Shown here piece after piece: positions 1 through 8,052 of a stretch of 37,464 nt of DNA. Position 1 is the stretch's first letter. Each line of letters begins with the position of its first letter. The notes beneath the pieces were generated by a model, which saw nothing but the letters and a program-made list of their open reading frames with translations, made no database searches and had not been told where the DNA came from. The position numbers and the translations under genes are program-made. This stretch comes from an uncultured Planctomycetaceae bacterium (lineage in GTDB: Bacteria > Planctomycetota > Planctomycetia > Pirellulales > Thermoguttaceae). The stretch lies in assembly GCA_947307005.1 (NCBI GenBank), contig CAMZHY010000002.1, forward strand, positions 1 to 37,464, given 5' to 3'.

Positions 1-1899
1 GAACGATCCGTAGTTTGACGCGGAACTGTCGACGAGGTTCGAACGTCCTTCGAGTCCCGTGACGTACTCCACGCCCTCTGTTTCGAGCGCGAGACGGTAG
101 CATTTGCGCATGACGTCGCGGGTTCGGAAAAGGGACGCGGAGTCCGGGAGCTGAATCGAACCGCGCAGCATGCCCTTGTCCTGGACGGGGACGAATCCCG
201 TCGGCGTCGATCGGAAATAATCGGCGGTTAAATAGAGGAGACCCCCGTAGAGAACGAGAACGATTATCGCGACGCGCAAAAGCCCGGCGACGACGGCGAC
301 GTAGGCCGACGTCGCGAGTTTAAAGACGCCGTTGAAGAGTTTGAAAAAGGGACCTAGCAGAACGTCGACGAGCCAAGTGATCGGATCGCGGCGCGCCCCG
401 CGAGGAATGAGGAAACACGCGCAGAGCGCCGGGCTTAACGTCAGTGAAACGAAACAGGAGATCAGCGTTGAAACGGCGATGGTTAGCGCGAACTCGCGAT
501 AGAAGGCGCCGACCAGTCCCGGAACGCAGGCCGCCGGAATAAAGACCGAAGCAAGGACGAGCGCGATCGCGACCAGCGCGCCGGAGACTTCGTCCATCGC
601 TTTTCGCGCCGCGTCGCGAGGCGACAGTCCGTTTGACATGTGCCGCTCGACGTTTTCCACGACGACGATCGCGTCGTCGACGACGATTCCAATCGCAAGG
701 ACGAGTCCGAAGAGAGAAAGATTGTTCAAACTGAAACCGAACGCGTACATCGCCGCGCACGACCCAATGAGCGAAATCGGAACGGCGAGGAGCGGAATGA
801 TCGCGGCGCGCCAGCTTTGTAGGAAGAGAAGAACGACGATCGCGACGAGAATCGCCGCCTCGACGAGCGTCTTCTTGATTTCCCGAATCGACTCGCGAAT
901 ATACGGCGTCGTGTCGTACGTGTAGACGTATTCGATTCCCGGCGGGAACGACTTCGCCATTTCGTCGAGTTCTTCCCGGATGCGGTCCGCTGTCTCGACG
1001 GCGTTGGCGTCCGGTAGCTGATAGATTGACAGCGTGACCGACGGCAGCCCGTTGAACGCGCTCGTCACCGTGTTGGCGAGCGCGGCGAGTTCGACGCGCG
1101 CGACGTCGCGCAGGAGCGTGACGCGTCCTTGATCGTCCGTTTGAACGACGATATTCTCAAATTCTTCCGGCTCGACAAGGCGCCCTTTCATATCGATGGG
1201 ACGCTGGAAAACGATCGGTTCGTCGATTGGCGGATCGCCGACGGAACCCGCCGCCACCTGCTGGTTCTGCTCTTTAATCGCTTTGACGACGTCGCCGGAG
1301 TTGAGTTTTCGCGCCTCCATTTTCGCGGGGTCAAGCCATACGCGCATCGAATACGCTTTTTCACCCCAGATCGACGTGTCGCCAACGCCGTCGACGCGCG
1401 CGATTTCGTCGCGAACGCGGTGCGAGACAAAGTTGCTCAAGTATACCTGATCGAATTCGCGGTTTGGCGAGATGAAGTTGATCTGCATGAGAACGGTCGG
1501 CGACCTTTTGCGGACGGTCACGCCGACCTTTCTGACGTCTTCCGGCAGTTTAGGCGTCGCGAGCGCGACCCGGTTCTGAACGTGCACGAGCGCCTCGTCG
1601 AGATTCGTCCCCGTTTCGAAGACGACGCTTAGACTCATTTGACCGTCGTTGGCGCTGCTGGACTCCATGTAAAGCATGTTTTCCACGCCGTTGACTTGGT
1701 CTTCAATGAGTTCCGCGACCGTTTCGGCGACGACGCGGGCGTTCGCGCCGGAATAGCTGGCGCGAATATTGATCGTCGGGGGCGCGACGTTGGGATATTG
1801 CGCGAGGGGCAGCTGAAAATAGGCGACGGCGCCGATGAGAACGATAAGAATCGAAAGAACGCTCGCAAAAATCGGGCGATCGATGAAGAATTTCGCCAT
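1..1899 (-). CDS. RND efflux pump inner-membrane permease (AcrB/HAE1-like), 3' end outside window
   Basis: Proton-driven tripartite efflux permease of the hydrophobe/amphiphile exporter type. The visible 633 residues begin MAKFFIDRPIFASVLSI, a typical AcrB-like first membrane helix. They include the porter-domain phrases SYSGANARVV and NGVENMLYMES and the fourth-helix motif GIVVDDAIVVVENVERHM, which holds the paired aspartates used for proton relay (D407/D408 in AcrB). The reading frame stays open to base 1, so roughly the C-terminal 40% is missing from the window, judged by the usual length near 1040. The ATG at 1899 is preceded by AGGAG (+ strand 1904-1909). It follows the adaptor gene by 16 nt, so the two are surely one operon. 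The outer-membrane partner is not visible and may lie to the left. Substrate cannot be read from the sequence. Confidence 0.96.
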   Translation of the reverse strand, partial: MAKFFIDRPIFASVLSILIVLIGAVAYFQLPLAQYPNVAPPTINIRASYSGANARVVAETVAELIEDQVNGVENMLYMESSSANDGQMSLSVVFETGTNLDEALVHVQNRVALATPKLPEDVRKVGVTVRKRSPTVLMQINFISPNREFDQVYLSNFVSHRVRDEIARVDGVGDTSIWGEKAYSMRVWLDPAKMEARKLNSGDVVKAIKEQNQQVAAGSVGDPPIDEPIVFQRPIDMKGRLVEPEEFENIVVQTDDQGRVTLLRDVARVELAALANTVTSAFNGLPSVTLSIYQLPDANAVETADRIREELDEMAKSFPPGIEYVYTYDTTPYIRESIREIKKTLVEAAILVAIVVLLFLQSWRAAIIPLLAVPISLIGSCAAMYAFGFSLNNLSLFGLVLAIGIVVDDAIVVVENVERHMSNGLSPRDAARKAMDEVSGALVAIALVLASVFIPAACVPGLVGAFYREFALTIAVSTLISCFVSLTLSPALCACFLIPRGARRDPITWLVDVLLGPFFKLFNGVFKLATSAYVAVVAGLLRVAIIVLVLYGGLLYLTADYFRSTPTGFVPVQDKGMLRGSIQLPDSASLFRTRDVMRKCYRLALETEGVEYVTGLEGRSNLVDSSASNYGSF

Positions 1900-1915
1900 G
1901 GTTCGCTCCTTTCGA

Positions 1916-3172
1916 CTATCGCTCGAGCGACCACTGATAAATGTTGTCGTTCGTCGTCGATCCGTCTTCGAGAACGTACGTTCCATCCTCGCGGAGAATC
2001 TGCGTCGTCGATTTTGTTTCCAGCTCAAGGGGGTCGATCTTAACGCCGGGGCGAATTCGCAATAGATTGTCGACGACGACGCGTTCGCCCGGCTCGAGCC
2101 CTTCCTTCACGACGCGCATGTTGTCGTCCTGAAGAGGTCCAAGGACGATTGGACGCGACTCGATCCCGTTTGCCGACGTAAGAACGTAGACGCGCTTGAC
2201 GTTTTGGTCGGTGACGATCGCTTCTTCTGGGACGAGAACGGCCTCGTATTCCGGGGACGTGGGGAAGAGAACGCGAACGCGCAAACCGGGCACGAGCGGA
2301 CGGAGACCGTCGGCGCCGACGGGATTTTTCGCGACGGATCTGAATTCCAGCGTTCCAGTTGTTTCGTTGAGGGAGGGCTCGGAGAAATCGACGTTCGCTT
2401 CGTAGTCGAAACCGCCGTCTCCGACGGCGAACTTGACGGTTAGTCCTTTGCCTCCCTGACTAAGACCGGCGAGTTGTCGACGAAAAACGAGCAGCGTTCG
2501 TTCGTCGACGTCGAAATAGACGTGAATCGGATCGACGGCGACGACTTTGGTGAGGAGCGTCGAGCCTTTCGTAACGAGATTGCCGACGGTGATTTGCTCG
2601 CGGCTGACGACGCCGTCGATCGGAGAGCGAATCGTCGCGTAGTCGAGATCAATTTCCGCAAGTTCGGCGGAGGCGAGAGCCGCGTTCAACTCCGCCTGAC
2701 GCGCGTCGCGCTCCGCGACGGCGAGTTCAAGCTGTTGCTGCGACGTCGCGTTCTTCTCAAACAATCCCTGCTGTCGTTTAAGCGCCGCTTCAAGTCTTTC
2801 TAAATCCGCGCGCTTTGCCGCGACGTCGGCGCGTTCTTCGTCGACCGTCGCCTTATAAACGCGTGAATCGAGCGTGAAGAGCGCGTCCCCTTTATGGACG
2901 AACGAGCCGGGCGTAAAGTTAATCGTTTCGAGATAGCCCGTGACCTGCGCGAGCACGTCGACCGACTCAACCGCCGCCGTCCTGCCTGTCAGTTCGTCGT
3001 AGTCCGTAATCTTGCGCGTCGTCGTCGCCATCACATGCGCGGGAATCGCTTCCTCCGCGTTTTGCGCGTCGCGCTCGTCTTCTTCATGACGCGGTCTGAG
3101 TTTGTCGCACGAGGTTGAAACGACGACGAGGGAAAGGAATATCAAAAACAGAAAAGGAAGGCGCTTTTTCAC
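1916..3172 (-). CDS. RND efflux periplasmic adaptor lipoprotein (AcrA/MexA-like)
   Basis: Membrane-fusion protein that links the RND permease to an outer-membrane channel. The 418 residues start at GTG (3172) with MKKRLPFLFL and a lipobox VSTSC (Cys22), so it is likely an inner- or outer-leaflet lipoprotein facing the periplasm. The order is typical: a lipoyl-like half (VLAQVTGYLETINF, VHKGDALFTLD), a coiled-coil hairpin about residues 110-165, the second lipoyl half (IRSPIDGVVSREQITVGN), a beta-barrel domain (VYFDVDERTLL) and a membrane-proximal domain ending near EPGERVVVDNLLRIRPG. GGGAAA-type ribosome binding is weak (GGAAA 4 nt before GTG). The permease follows directly. A good sigma70-like promoter lies about 120 nt upstream. 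A residual Asn/Thr-rich tail of about 30 residues after the last domain is nonconserved in appearance. Confidence 0.95.
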   Translation of the reverse strand: MKKRLPFLFLIFLSLVVVSTSCDKLRPRHEEDERDAQNAEEAIPAHVMATTTRKITDYDELTGRTAAVESVDVLAQVTGYLETINFTPGSFVHKGDALFTLDSRVYKATVDEERADVAAKRADLERLEAALKRQQGLFEKNATSQQQLELAVAERDARQAELNAALASAELAEIDLDYATIRSPIDGVVSREQITVGNLVTKGSTLLTKVVAVDPIHVYFDVDERTLLVFRRQLAGLSQGGKGLTVKFAVGDGGFDYEANVDFSEPSLNETTGTLEFRSVAKNPVGADGLRPLVPGLRVRVLFPTSPEYEAVLVPEEAIVTDQNVKRVYVLTSANGIESRPIVLGPLQDDNMRVVKEGLEPGERVVVDNLLRIRPGVKIDPLELETKSTTQILREDGTYVLEDGSTTNDNIYQWSLER

Positions 3173-3288
3173 GATGTTTCCCGTGTTCTTGGGCGTTGAT
3201 TCTGATTTTAGATCGCGTCGAAACGCGACGACGTTTATATTCGTAAACCTATTCGAGCGACGTTAAATTAAGGTATGAACTAAGGACG

Positions 3289-3316
3289 ATTATAGCGATG
3301 TGATTTCTCGTTTCAA
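3289..3316 (-). promoter_or_regulatory. Sigma70-like promoter of the RND efflux operon
   Basis: Read on the minus strand: -35 TTGAAA (3311-3316), 16-nt spacer, -10 TATAAT (3289-3294). It lies in an AT-rich 215-bp gap, about 117 nt upstream of the adaptor GTG. A short inverted repeat ATTTCTC/GAGAAAT (3303-3309 and 3318-3324) overlaps the -35 box and could be an operator, but its 8-nt spacing also fits chance. No regulator gene is in the window. Confidence 0.6.
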
Positions 3317-3373
3317 TGAGAAATACAGAGTTTTTTACTCGGCGTTTAATAAAAAACTTAAGAAGCGCGGCAT

Positions 3374-3394
3374 AGAATAGTCTTTCGCTATTCT
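3374..3394 (-). terminator. Weak hairpin overlapping the gspK-like stop codon
   Basis: AGAATAG and CTATTCT form a 7-bp stem with a 7-nt loop, overlapping the TAG stop at 3388-3390. A T-rich stretch follows only about 20 nt later on the minus strand (around 3346-3354), so this is at best a poor intrinsic terminator. Confidence 0.25.
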
Positions 3395-5802
3395 TCAGCC
3401 GCGCCGCCGCGCCTGCCGCCTCTGTTTCCGTTTTCGCGCGTTCGGCGGAGCGCGTCAAGCGCGTTTTGCGTTCTGTCGGTCGCGCTTGAATTGTCGGCGG
3501 CGTTTGAGTCGTCGACCGCGTTGTTAGCGGCGTTTCGAGACGCGTTAGAGCCGTTTCTGTTCGTTCGAGCGCCGTTGCGAGCCGCCGTTGCGGGAGCGTC
3601 GTTTTCAAAGGACGGCGCGGCGGAGTCCTGGGCGGTCGCGGGGTTTTCTTCCGTCGCGTCGTTTGCGTCGGACGCGCCGCTCAGTCCTCGATTTCTCGTT
3701 TGTCGCGATTCTCGCGACGTCCGAAGCGCGTCGAGGAGTCGATCGCGACGAGATTGCGTTCCGCCGCCGGTCGCGTTTTCGCCGCCGGACGCGTCTGGAA
3801 CCGCCGCTCCAAGCGTCGCGTCGTTTGGTAAAGCTCCCGTTGCGCCGCCGTCGCCGAGCGCCGCGTCCGGCGCGTTGAAGTCCGTCGAACCGAGGGACGC
3901 TCCGTTGGAGCTTGTTTCGCCGAATCCCGCGCTAAACGCGTCGATTGGCGCGGGATTGAGTCCGTCGACGCCTGTTACGCCAGCCGCCGACTCGGCGGCG
4001 TCGAGCGACGCGAAGACGTCGTCCGACGTTCCCATATAACCGCTCTTTTCGCGCTCTACCTCGATGAAGCCCGTCGCCGCGCTCCAGTCGAGTTCGCCGA
4101 CGGACGCGTCGGCGCTTAGGGCGTCGCCCGTCGTAAGACCGCCCAGGAGCGTCGCGTCGGAGAATCCCTTTCCGAGCGTTGAAAGGTCTTTGTAGAAGAC
4201 TTGACGCGGCGGTTCCGTCGTCCCGTCGACGACGACTTCGGCGCGCTCCGTCTCGTTGGAATGGTCGAGGAAACCGACGATCTGCCCGCGATAGACGTCG
4301 CCGCGCGCCGTCGTCTTGTCGTAGAGGTTTTTCATCGCGTCGAGGGAAACCAGTCCCTTCGTATAGAGCCACGTCGCGTGACGGTAATCGTTGGGAATCG
4401 CGCGTCCGATTTCGGGGCGTTCCGAAAGAATACGCTGGACGTCGGCGGTCGCGAGACCGGGGATCGCCGCCAAGACGGGACGCGGCGCCGCGTTGACGTT
4501 GACGCGCCCGACGATTGTGGTTGATTCGCTCGTCGAAGCGTAATCGAGGAACGTCATGAGCTTCGCGGCGTTCGACGCGTCTCTTGAGTCGCGGATCGGC
4601 GAGTCGTAAGCGACGTTTCCCACGACGACGCGCGCGCCGACGATATCAAGGGGCGTCTTTAACGTCGTCGTCGCGGCGACGGAGTCGTCAATCTGAGCTT
4701 GCGCGAGGTTTCCGACCGTCGCGTTAGTCGTCGTCGCGCTTTCGTCGGTCGCGCCCCTTCTTCCCGAATTTTGAAGATATCCGGATTGTCGTCCGCGCCG
4801 CTGCGTTCCGCGAGGAGACGCGGACGCGGTTGCGTTCCGCTCGTTTGCTTCCGGACCGTATTGCCGATAAAGGACGATAAACTTGGCGACGTCGTCGCCG
4901 ACGCGCGGCGCCAACTCCTGATAAAGGAAATTCAGATTGTCGCCGTTTAAATTGACGCGCGCTTCGCCTCGAGGATCGTCGTCTTTTTCCGCGCTAAAGA
5001 CGGTGAGAAGCGTGGTCCATGGAACGGAGTCCGTCGCCGCGGCGTTTCGGCTTGCCGTCGGCGTTGAAAGAAGCGAGCCGCCGTAGCCGCCGCTTGATTC
5101 TTCAACGCCGATAGTTTCCGCGTTGTAAGTAAAGTTTTCGTCGGAACCGTAGAGCTGCGCGCGCGTGACGCCTCGCGCGAGCAGGAGTTCTTCAAGGAAA
5201 ACAGGAGTCGCGTTTCGGGGACTGTACGGGAGCTTTGCGTTTGCGTAATATCGCGCCTCGGCCCCGTTTTGACGCGCCTGTTCGTCCGGGTCGATCCAGT
5301 CGAGGATCGAATCCGCCGCAATCGTCGTCATGCCCGGAAGTTTCATCAGCGCCGTTCGCCCCGCGCCGGGCGACTCCTTGTCCCATTCCAACACCGTCTG
5401 AAGATTGAGCCGCGTCGACTCGTCGACGAGTCCGTAGCGAATCCCGTCGATTTTCGAGTCCTCGAGTTTCGGCGAAAGGATCGTGAAACGCGACGTGTCG
5501 GCGCCCCCTTCTTCTTTTGTTAGGAGAGGTTTGGCGCAGAAATATTCGTCGTTATTATAGAGACCGCCGTTTCGTTCGCGCTCTTCCTCCGTTTGTTCGA
5601 CGCACCCGATGAGATAGACGACCGCGGACCTAACGACGCCGGTTGTCAGTTCTTTGCGTCCTCGCGTCGCCGTCGCTTCGTTTTCCGTCTTCATGAGCGT
5701 GAGGAGCGCCGCGCCGCTAAGCGCGAGCGCGGTCAGGACAAGCGTGACGATCAGGAGCATGACGCCGCGCCGTCGAGAAGGGGGAAGGGGTGTGTGTCTC
5801 AT
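3388..5802 (-). CDS. GspK-like minor pseudopilin with long disordered C-terminal tail
   Basis: General-secretion (type II) protein K family, a tip pseudopilin. It has an N-terminal basic stretch PPSRRR followed by one hydrophobic helix (about residues 13-36), then the family hallmarks VDESTRLNL (127-134) and ADSILDWIDPDE (163-174), and later the helix-hairpin-helix phrase NVNAAPRPVLAAIPGL. At 804 residues it is more than twice the usual 300-350. Much of the excess is a low-complexity Ala/Asn/Asp/Ser/Arg tail from about residue 640 on. The ATG at 5802 has GGAG 9 nt upstream. It starts 12 nt after the GH10-like gene stop, so both are probably co-transcribed. No other T2SS genes are in the window. 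Planctomycetes often carry such GspK-like proteins apart from a full secretion cluster; this remark is from general knowledge. Confidence 0.85.
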   Translation of the reverse strand: MRHTPLPPSRRRGVMLLIVTLVLTALALSGAALLTLMKTENEATATRGRKELTTGVVRSAVVYLIGCVEQTEEERERNGGLYNNDEYFCAKPLLTKEEGGADTSRFTILSPKLEDSKIDGIRYGLVDESTRLNLQTVLEWDKESPGAGRTALMKLPGMTTIAADSILDWIDPDEQARQNGAEARYYANAKLPYSPRNATPVFLEELLLARGVTRAQLYGSDENFTYNAETIGVEESSGGYGGSLLSTPTASRNAAATDSVPWTTLLTVFSAEKDDDPRGEARVNLNGDNLNFLYQELAPRVGDDVAKFIVLYRQYGPEANERNATASASPRGTQRRGRQSGYLQNSGRRGATDESATTTNATVGNLAQAQIDDSVAATTTLKTPLDIVGARVVVGNVAYDSPIRDSRDASNAAKLMTFLDYASTSESTTIVGRVNVNAAPRPVLAAIPGLATADVQRILSERPEIGRAIPNDYRHATWLYTKGLVSLDAMKNLYDKTTARGDVYRGQIVGFLDHSNETERAEVVVDGTTEPPRQVFYKDLSTLGKGFSDATLLGGLTTGDALSADASVGELDWSAATGFIEVEREKSGYMGTSDDVFASLDAAESAAGVTGVDGLNPAPIDAFSAGFGETSSNGASLGSTDFNAPDAALGDGGATGALPNDATLGAAVPDASGGENATGGGTQSRRDRLLDALRTSRESRQTRNRGLSGASDANDATEENPATAQDSAAPSFENDAPATAARNGARTNRNGSNASRNAANNAVDDSNAADNSSATDRTQNALDALRRTRENGNRGGRRGGAAEE

Positions 5803-5814
5803 GCGCGCGTCTCC

Positions 5815-7671
5815 TTAATCGTCGAGGTACGCGCGTCGGAGCGCCGCCAGTTTGTAGAGCGTCGGTTTGGGACGACCGTGAGCGTCGAGGAGTCCCGAGG
5901 TCGGCGTAAAATCTTCCGGCGCGTCGATTTCGGCGGAATAGGAGACGCTTTCCGATCGCGAGGCGAAGGACGCGTCGGAAGAGGCGAGGTCGATTTCGTC
6001 AAAGATTTCGTCGTCTTCAGCAGCGTCCGTGTAGAAGAAGTCGTCTTCGTTTTGCCGTTCTTCCTCCGATTGGGCGGACAGACGCGCGTCGGCGTCCATA
6101 AGAACCTGTTCGAAAGGAGGCGTCGATTGCGCGCCGTCGAAAACGCTTACGAGTTCCAAGTATTCCTCGTAGCTCATGGGCTGGACGTCGAGCCACCGGG
6201 TCCAAAAGAGTTCGTCGATCGCTTTGCATGCAAGAGCGCTTGAATAGAATCGGCGCGCGAGTTCCTGTTGAACTTGAGCGCTCCAGAGCTGTTCCTCAAG
6301 CGTTTTGATTTCGTTAGAGTTTCGGAAGAAAAAGGAGCGTAGCGACTTATCCGCGAAGGCGGCGGCGAACTGTTCCGACGAATCGGGCGAGCTGGGCGCC
6401 GTGAAGGGCGCGGCGCTAGGACAGGACATGGCGACGGCGAGCTTAACGCCAAACGTCCGCCATCGATCGAAAAACCGGTGCAGTTCCATGGGATCGCGCG
6501 GCGCCGTCGTGTTGGGGACGAGTCCGAAATTCGCTTCGACGTAGAATCCGTCGAAGACGCGGCGCGCCGCGAGCTTCGCGGCAAGGTCTCCGCCGTAAAC
6601 GAGGGGGGGATCGCGAAATCGCGAAGCGTCGCCGAACGCCTGTTCGATTCCGAGAAAAACCTCCGCGTTCGGAAGGTTGTTTCGTATAAATTCGGCCGCC
6701 TGCATCGCGCTGGAGAGACGGAATTCAAGCGTCGTGAGATTCGGCGCGGTTTCGACGTTTGAGGCGACGACCCAGCGATTGACGCGATTTCCCAACGCTC
6801 CGACGGCGGATTCGACGTAACTCATGTAATCGCGCCGAAGCGTTTCCGCGCTGAGCGACGACGATTGAAGTCTCGAAGGAATATCCGTTCCCCAACGCGT
6901 CAAAGGACCGAGCGTCGCGCGGAGATCGCGTTCGCGCGCTCTGTCGAGCGTCTCGCCGACTCGAGACCAGTCGTATCGAAAACCGCGTTCGACGTCGCGC
7001 CAGTTGACGCGGAGGTTGATCGTTTGAAAGAGCGGCTCAAGTTTAGGACGCGAGCGAGTCGTTTTTGAACCCGCGAAAAGCGCGTCGTAAGGGACCGTCC
7101 AGTTTTCTCGCGGCGTGGTCGAGAACCCAAACCGAGAGACCCACGAGGCCGTTCTGCGTCGCGCCGCGAGCGTTTGGTTCAGGTACTGTTCGTTGAGGCG
7201 GCGCGCGATTTCGCACAGCGCCGTGAAGAGCGAAATGGTCGCCGCGTCGTAGTCGGGGGAGTCCGCGTCGGAGGTGACGAGAACGGAGAATTTCTGAACG
7301 GCGCGCCGGATTTGTCCCTTCAGCCGTTCCGGAGTCGAAAAGCCCGAATAGGACCATTCCGCTCGTTTGCGCTGAATCCTCGAAATCTGACCGCGACAGA
7401 GTTCGAGATAAAGAGATCGGGGGCGACAATCGAACGGGAGCGTTTCGGTCGAGGCGTAGAAGAACCCTTCGCGAGAGTTCGAGCATGGAATGTAGAACGC
7501 GCCCGAGCCTTCCATCTTGGCGCTGACGACGAGCCGATTTCGCGTTTTGTCAGACTCGTCGACGCGAATCGAGGTCGGAACGGGTCTACGGCCTTTCGCG
7601 ACGACGAATCCTCGCCGCGCGAGCGCCCCCGCGATTTGGTTTTTCGGATAGAAGAAAAAGAACTCGCTCAT
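5815..7671 (-). CDS. GH10-like TIM-barrel protein, catalytic glutamates apparently absent
   Basis: 618-residue protein in two parts. Residues 1-190 look like a beta-rich module plus a helical hairpin (LYLELCRGQISRIQ...), a combination I recall from planctomycete proteins annotated as endo-xylanase-like. From about 215 on it reads like glycoside hydrolase family 10: INLRVNWRDVE, YDWSRVGETLDRARERDL, LGPLTRW, an RWVVASNVETAP strand, FDGFYVEANFGL, and a closing LLDAHGRPKPTLYKL. In true GH10 enzymes the acid/base sits in a WDVVNE strand and the nucleophile in an ITELD strand. Here these are VASNVE and LAVAMS, so the canonical pair is missing or displaced. No signal peptide is visible. It may bind or process glycans in an unorthodox way, or not be an enzyme. 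It heads an operon with the pseudopilin gene. Confidence 0.7.
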   Translation of the reverse strand: MSEFFFFYPKNQIAGALARRGFVVAKGRRPVPTSIRVDESDKTRNRLVVSAKMEGSGAFYIPCSNSREGFFYASTETLPFDCRPRSLYLELCRGQISRIQRKRAEWSYSGFSTPERLKGQIRRAVQKFSVLVTSDADSPDYDAATISLFTALCEIARRLNEQYLNQTLAARRRTASWVSRFGFSTTPRENWTVPYDALFAGSKTTRSRPKLEPLFQTINLRVNWRDVERGFRYDWSRVGETLDRARERDLRATLGPLTRWGTDIPSRLQSSSLSAETLRRDYMSYVESAVGALGNRVNRWVVASNVETAPNLTTLEFRLSSAMQAAEFIRNNLPNAEVFLGIEQAFGDASRFRDPPLVYGGDLAAKLAARRVFDGFYVEANFGLVPNTTAPRDPMELHRFFDRWRTFGVKLAVAMSCPSAAPFTAPSSPDSSEQFAAAFADKSLRSFFFRNSNEIKTLEEQLWSAQVQQELARRFYSSALACKAIDELFWTRWLDVQPMSYEEYLELVSVFDGAQSTPPFEQVLMDADARLSAQSEEERQNEDDFFYTDAAEDDEIFDEIDLASSDASFASRSESVSYSAEIDAPEDFTPTSGLLDAHGRPKPTLYKLAALRRAYLDD

Positions 7672-7748
7672 CGATTTACGTCCGCACCTTGTCCGAGTTC
7701 GCCGCGCGCCTTTCCGAGATCGCGCCGAAACCTCCGGACGATTGACTG

Positions 7749-7777
7749 AATATATCGAGAACGACCGATTTAATCAA
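7749..7777 (-). promoter_or_regulatory. Promoter of the GH10-like/gspK-like operon
   Basis: On the minus strand: TTGATT (7772-7777), 17-nt spacer, TATATT (7749-7754). The -10 box is 77 nt upstream of the ATG at 7671. Spacing is ideal, and both hexamers match four or five of six consensus positions. Confidence 0.5.
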
Positions 7778-7903
7778 TTGGCGCGGCGATGAGAATGATA
7801 AAAAAACAACGATCGACCTTTAAATTGGTAAAATATTCCGACAATTTAGGAAAATTTGACCGAATTGTTGCAGTCCCGACTGGAATTGAAGATTGCGACC
7901 TTG

Positions 7904-7909
7904 TATAAT
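7904..7909 (+). promoter_or_regulatory. Possible -10 box of the oxidoreductase gene
   Basis: A perfect TATAAT lies 143 nt upstream of the ATG at 8053, but no good -35 box sits at 16-18 nt (TGGAAT at 17 nt). If used it gives a leader of about 135 nt. Confidence 0.35.
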
Positions 7910-8052
7910 AAGCGTAATATTCAAAAGTAAGGCGTCTGTTTTCAACGACGCCGCGTTAGGAGCAAGGGGCGTCCGGCGTCGGGTCGTTTGTTTGAAGACC
8001 TTCGGACGCGCGTTCCTCGCCGTTTTGACTCAAAACATTCAGGAGTTTTTCC

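Larger units (their letters stand above)
7672..8052. other. Divergent intergenic region
   Basis: 381 bp, AT-rich from about 7770 to 7920, between the minus-strand GH10-like gene and the plus-strand oxidoreductase. It holds a promoter candidate for each side (listed separately). The last 135 bp look like an untranslated leader of the oxidoreductase. No further gene, tRNA or strong hairpin was seen. Confidence 0.7.
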
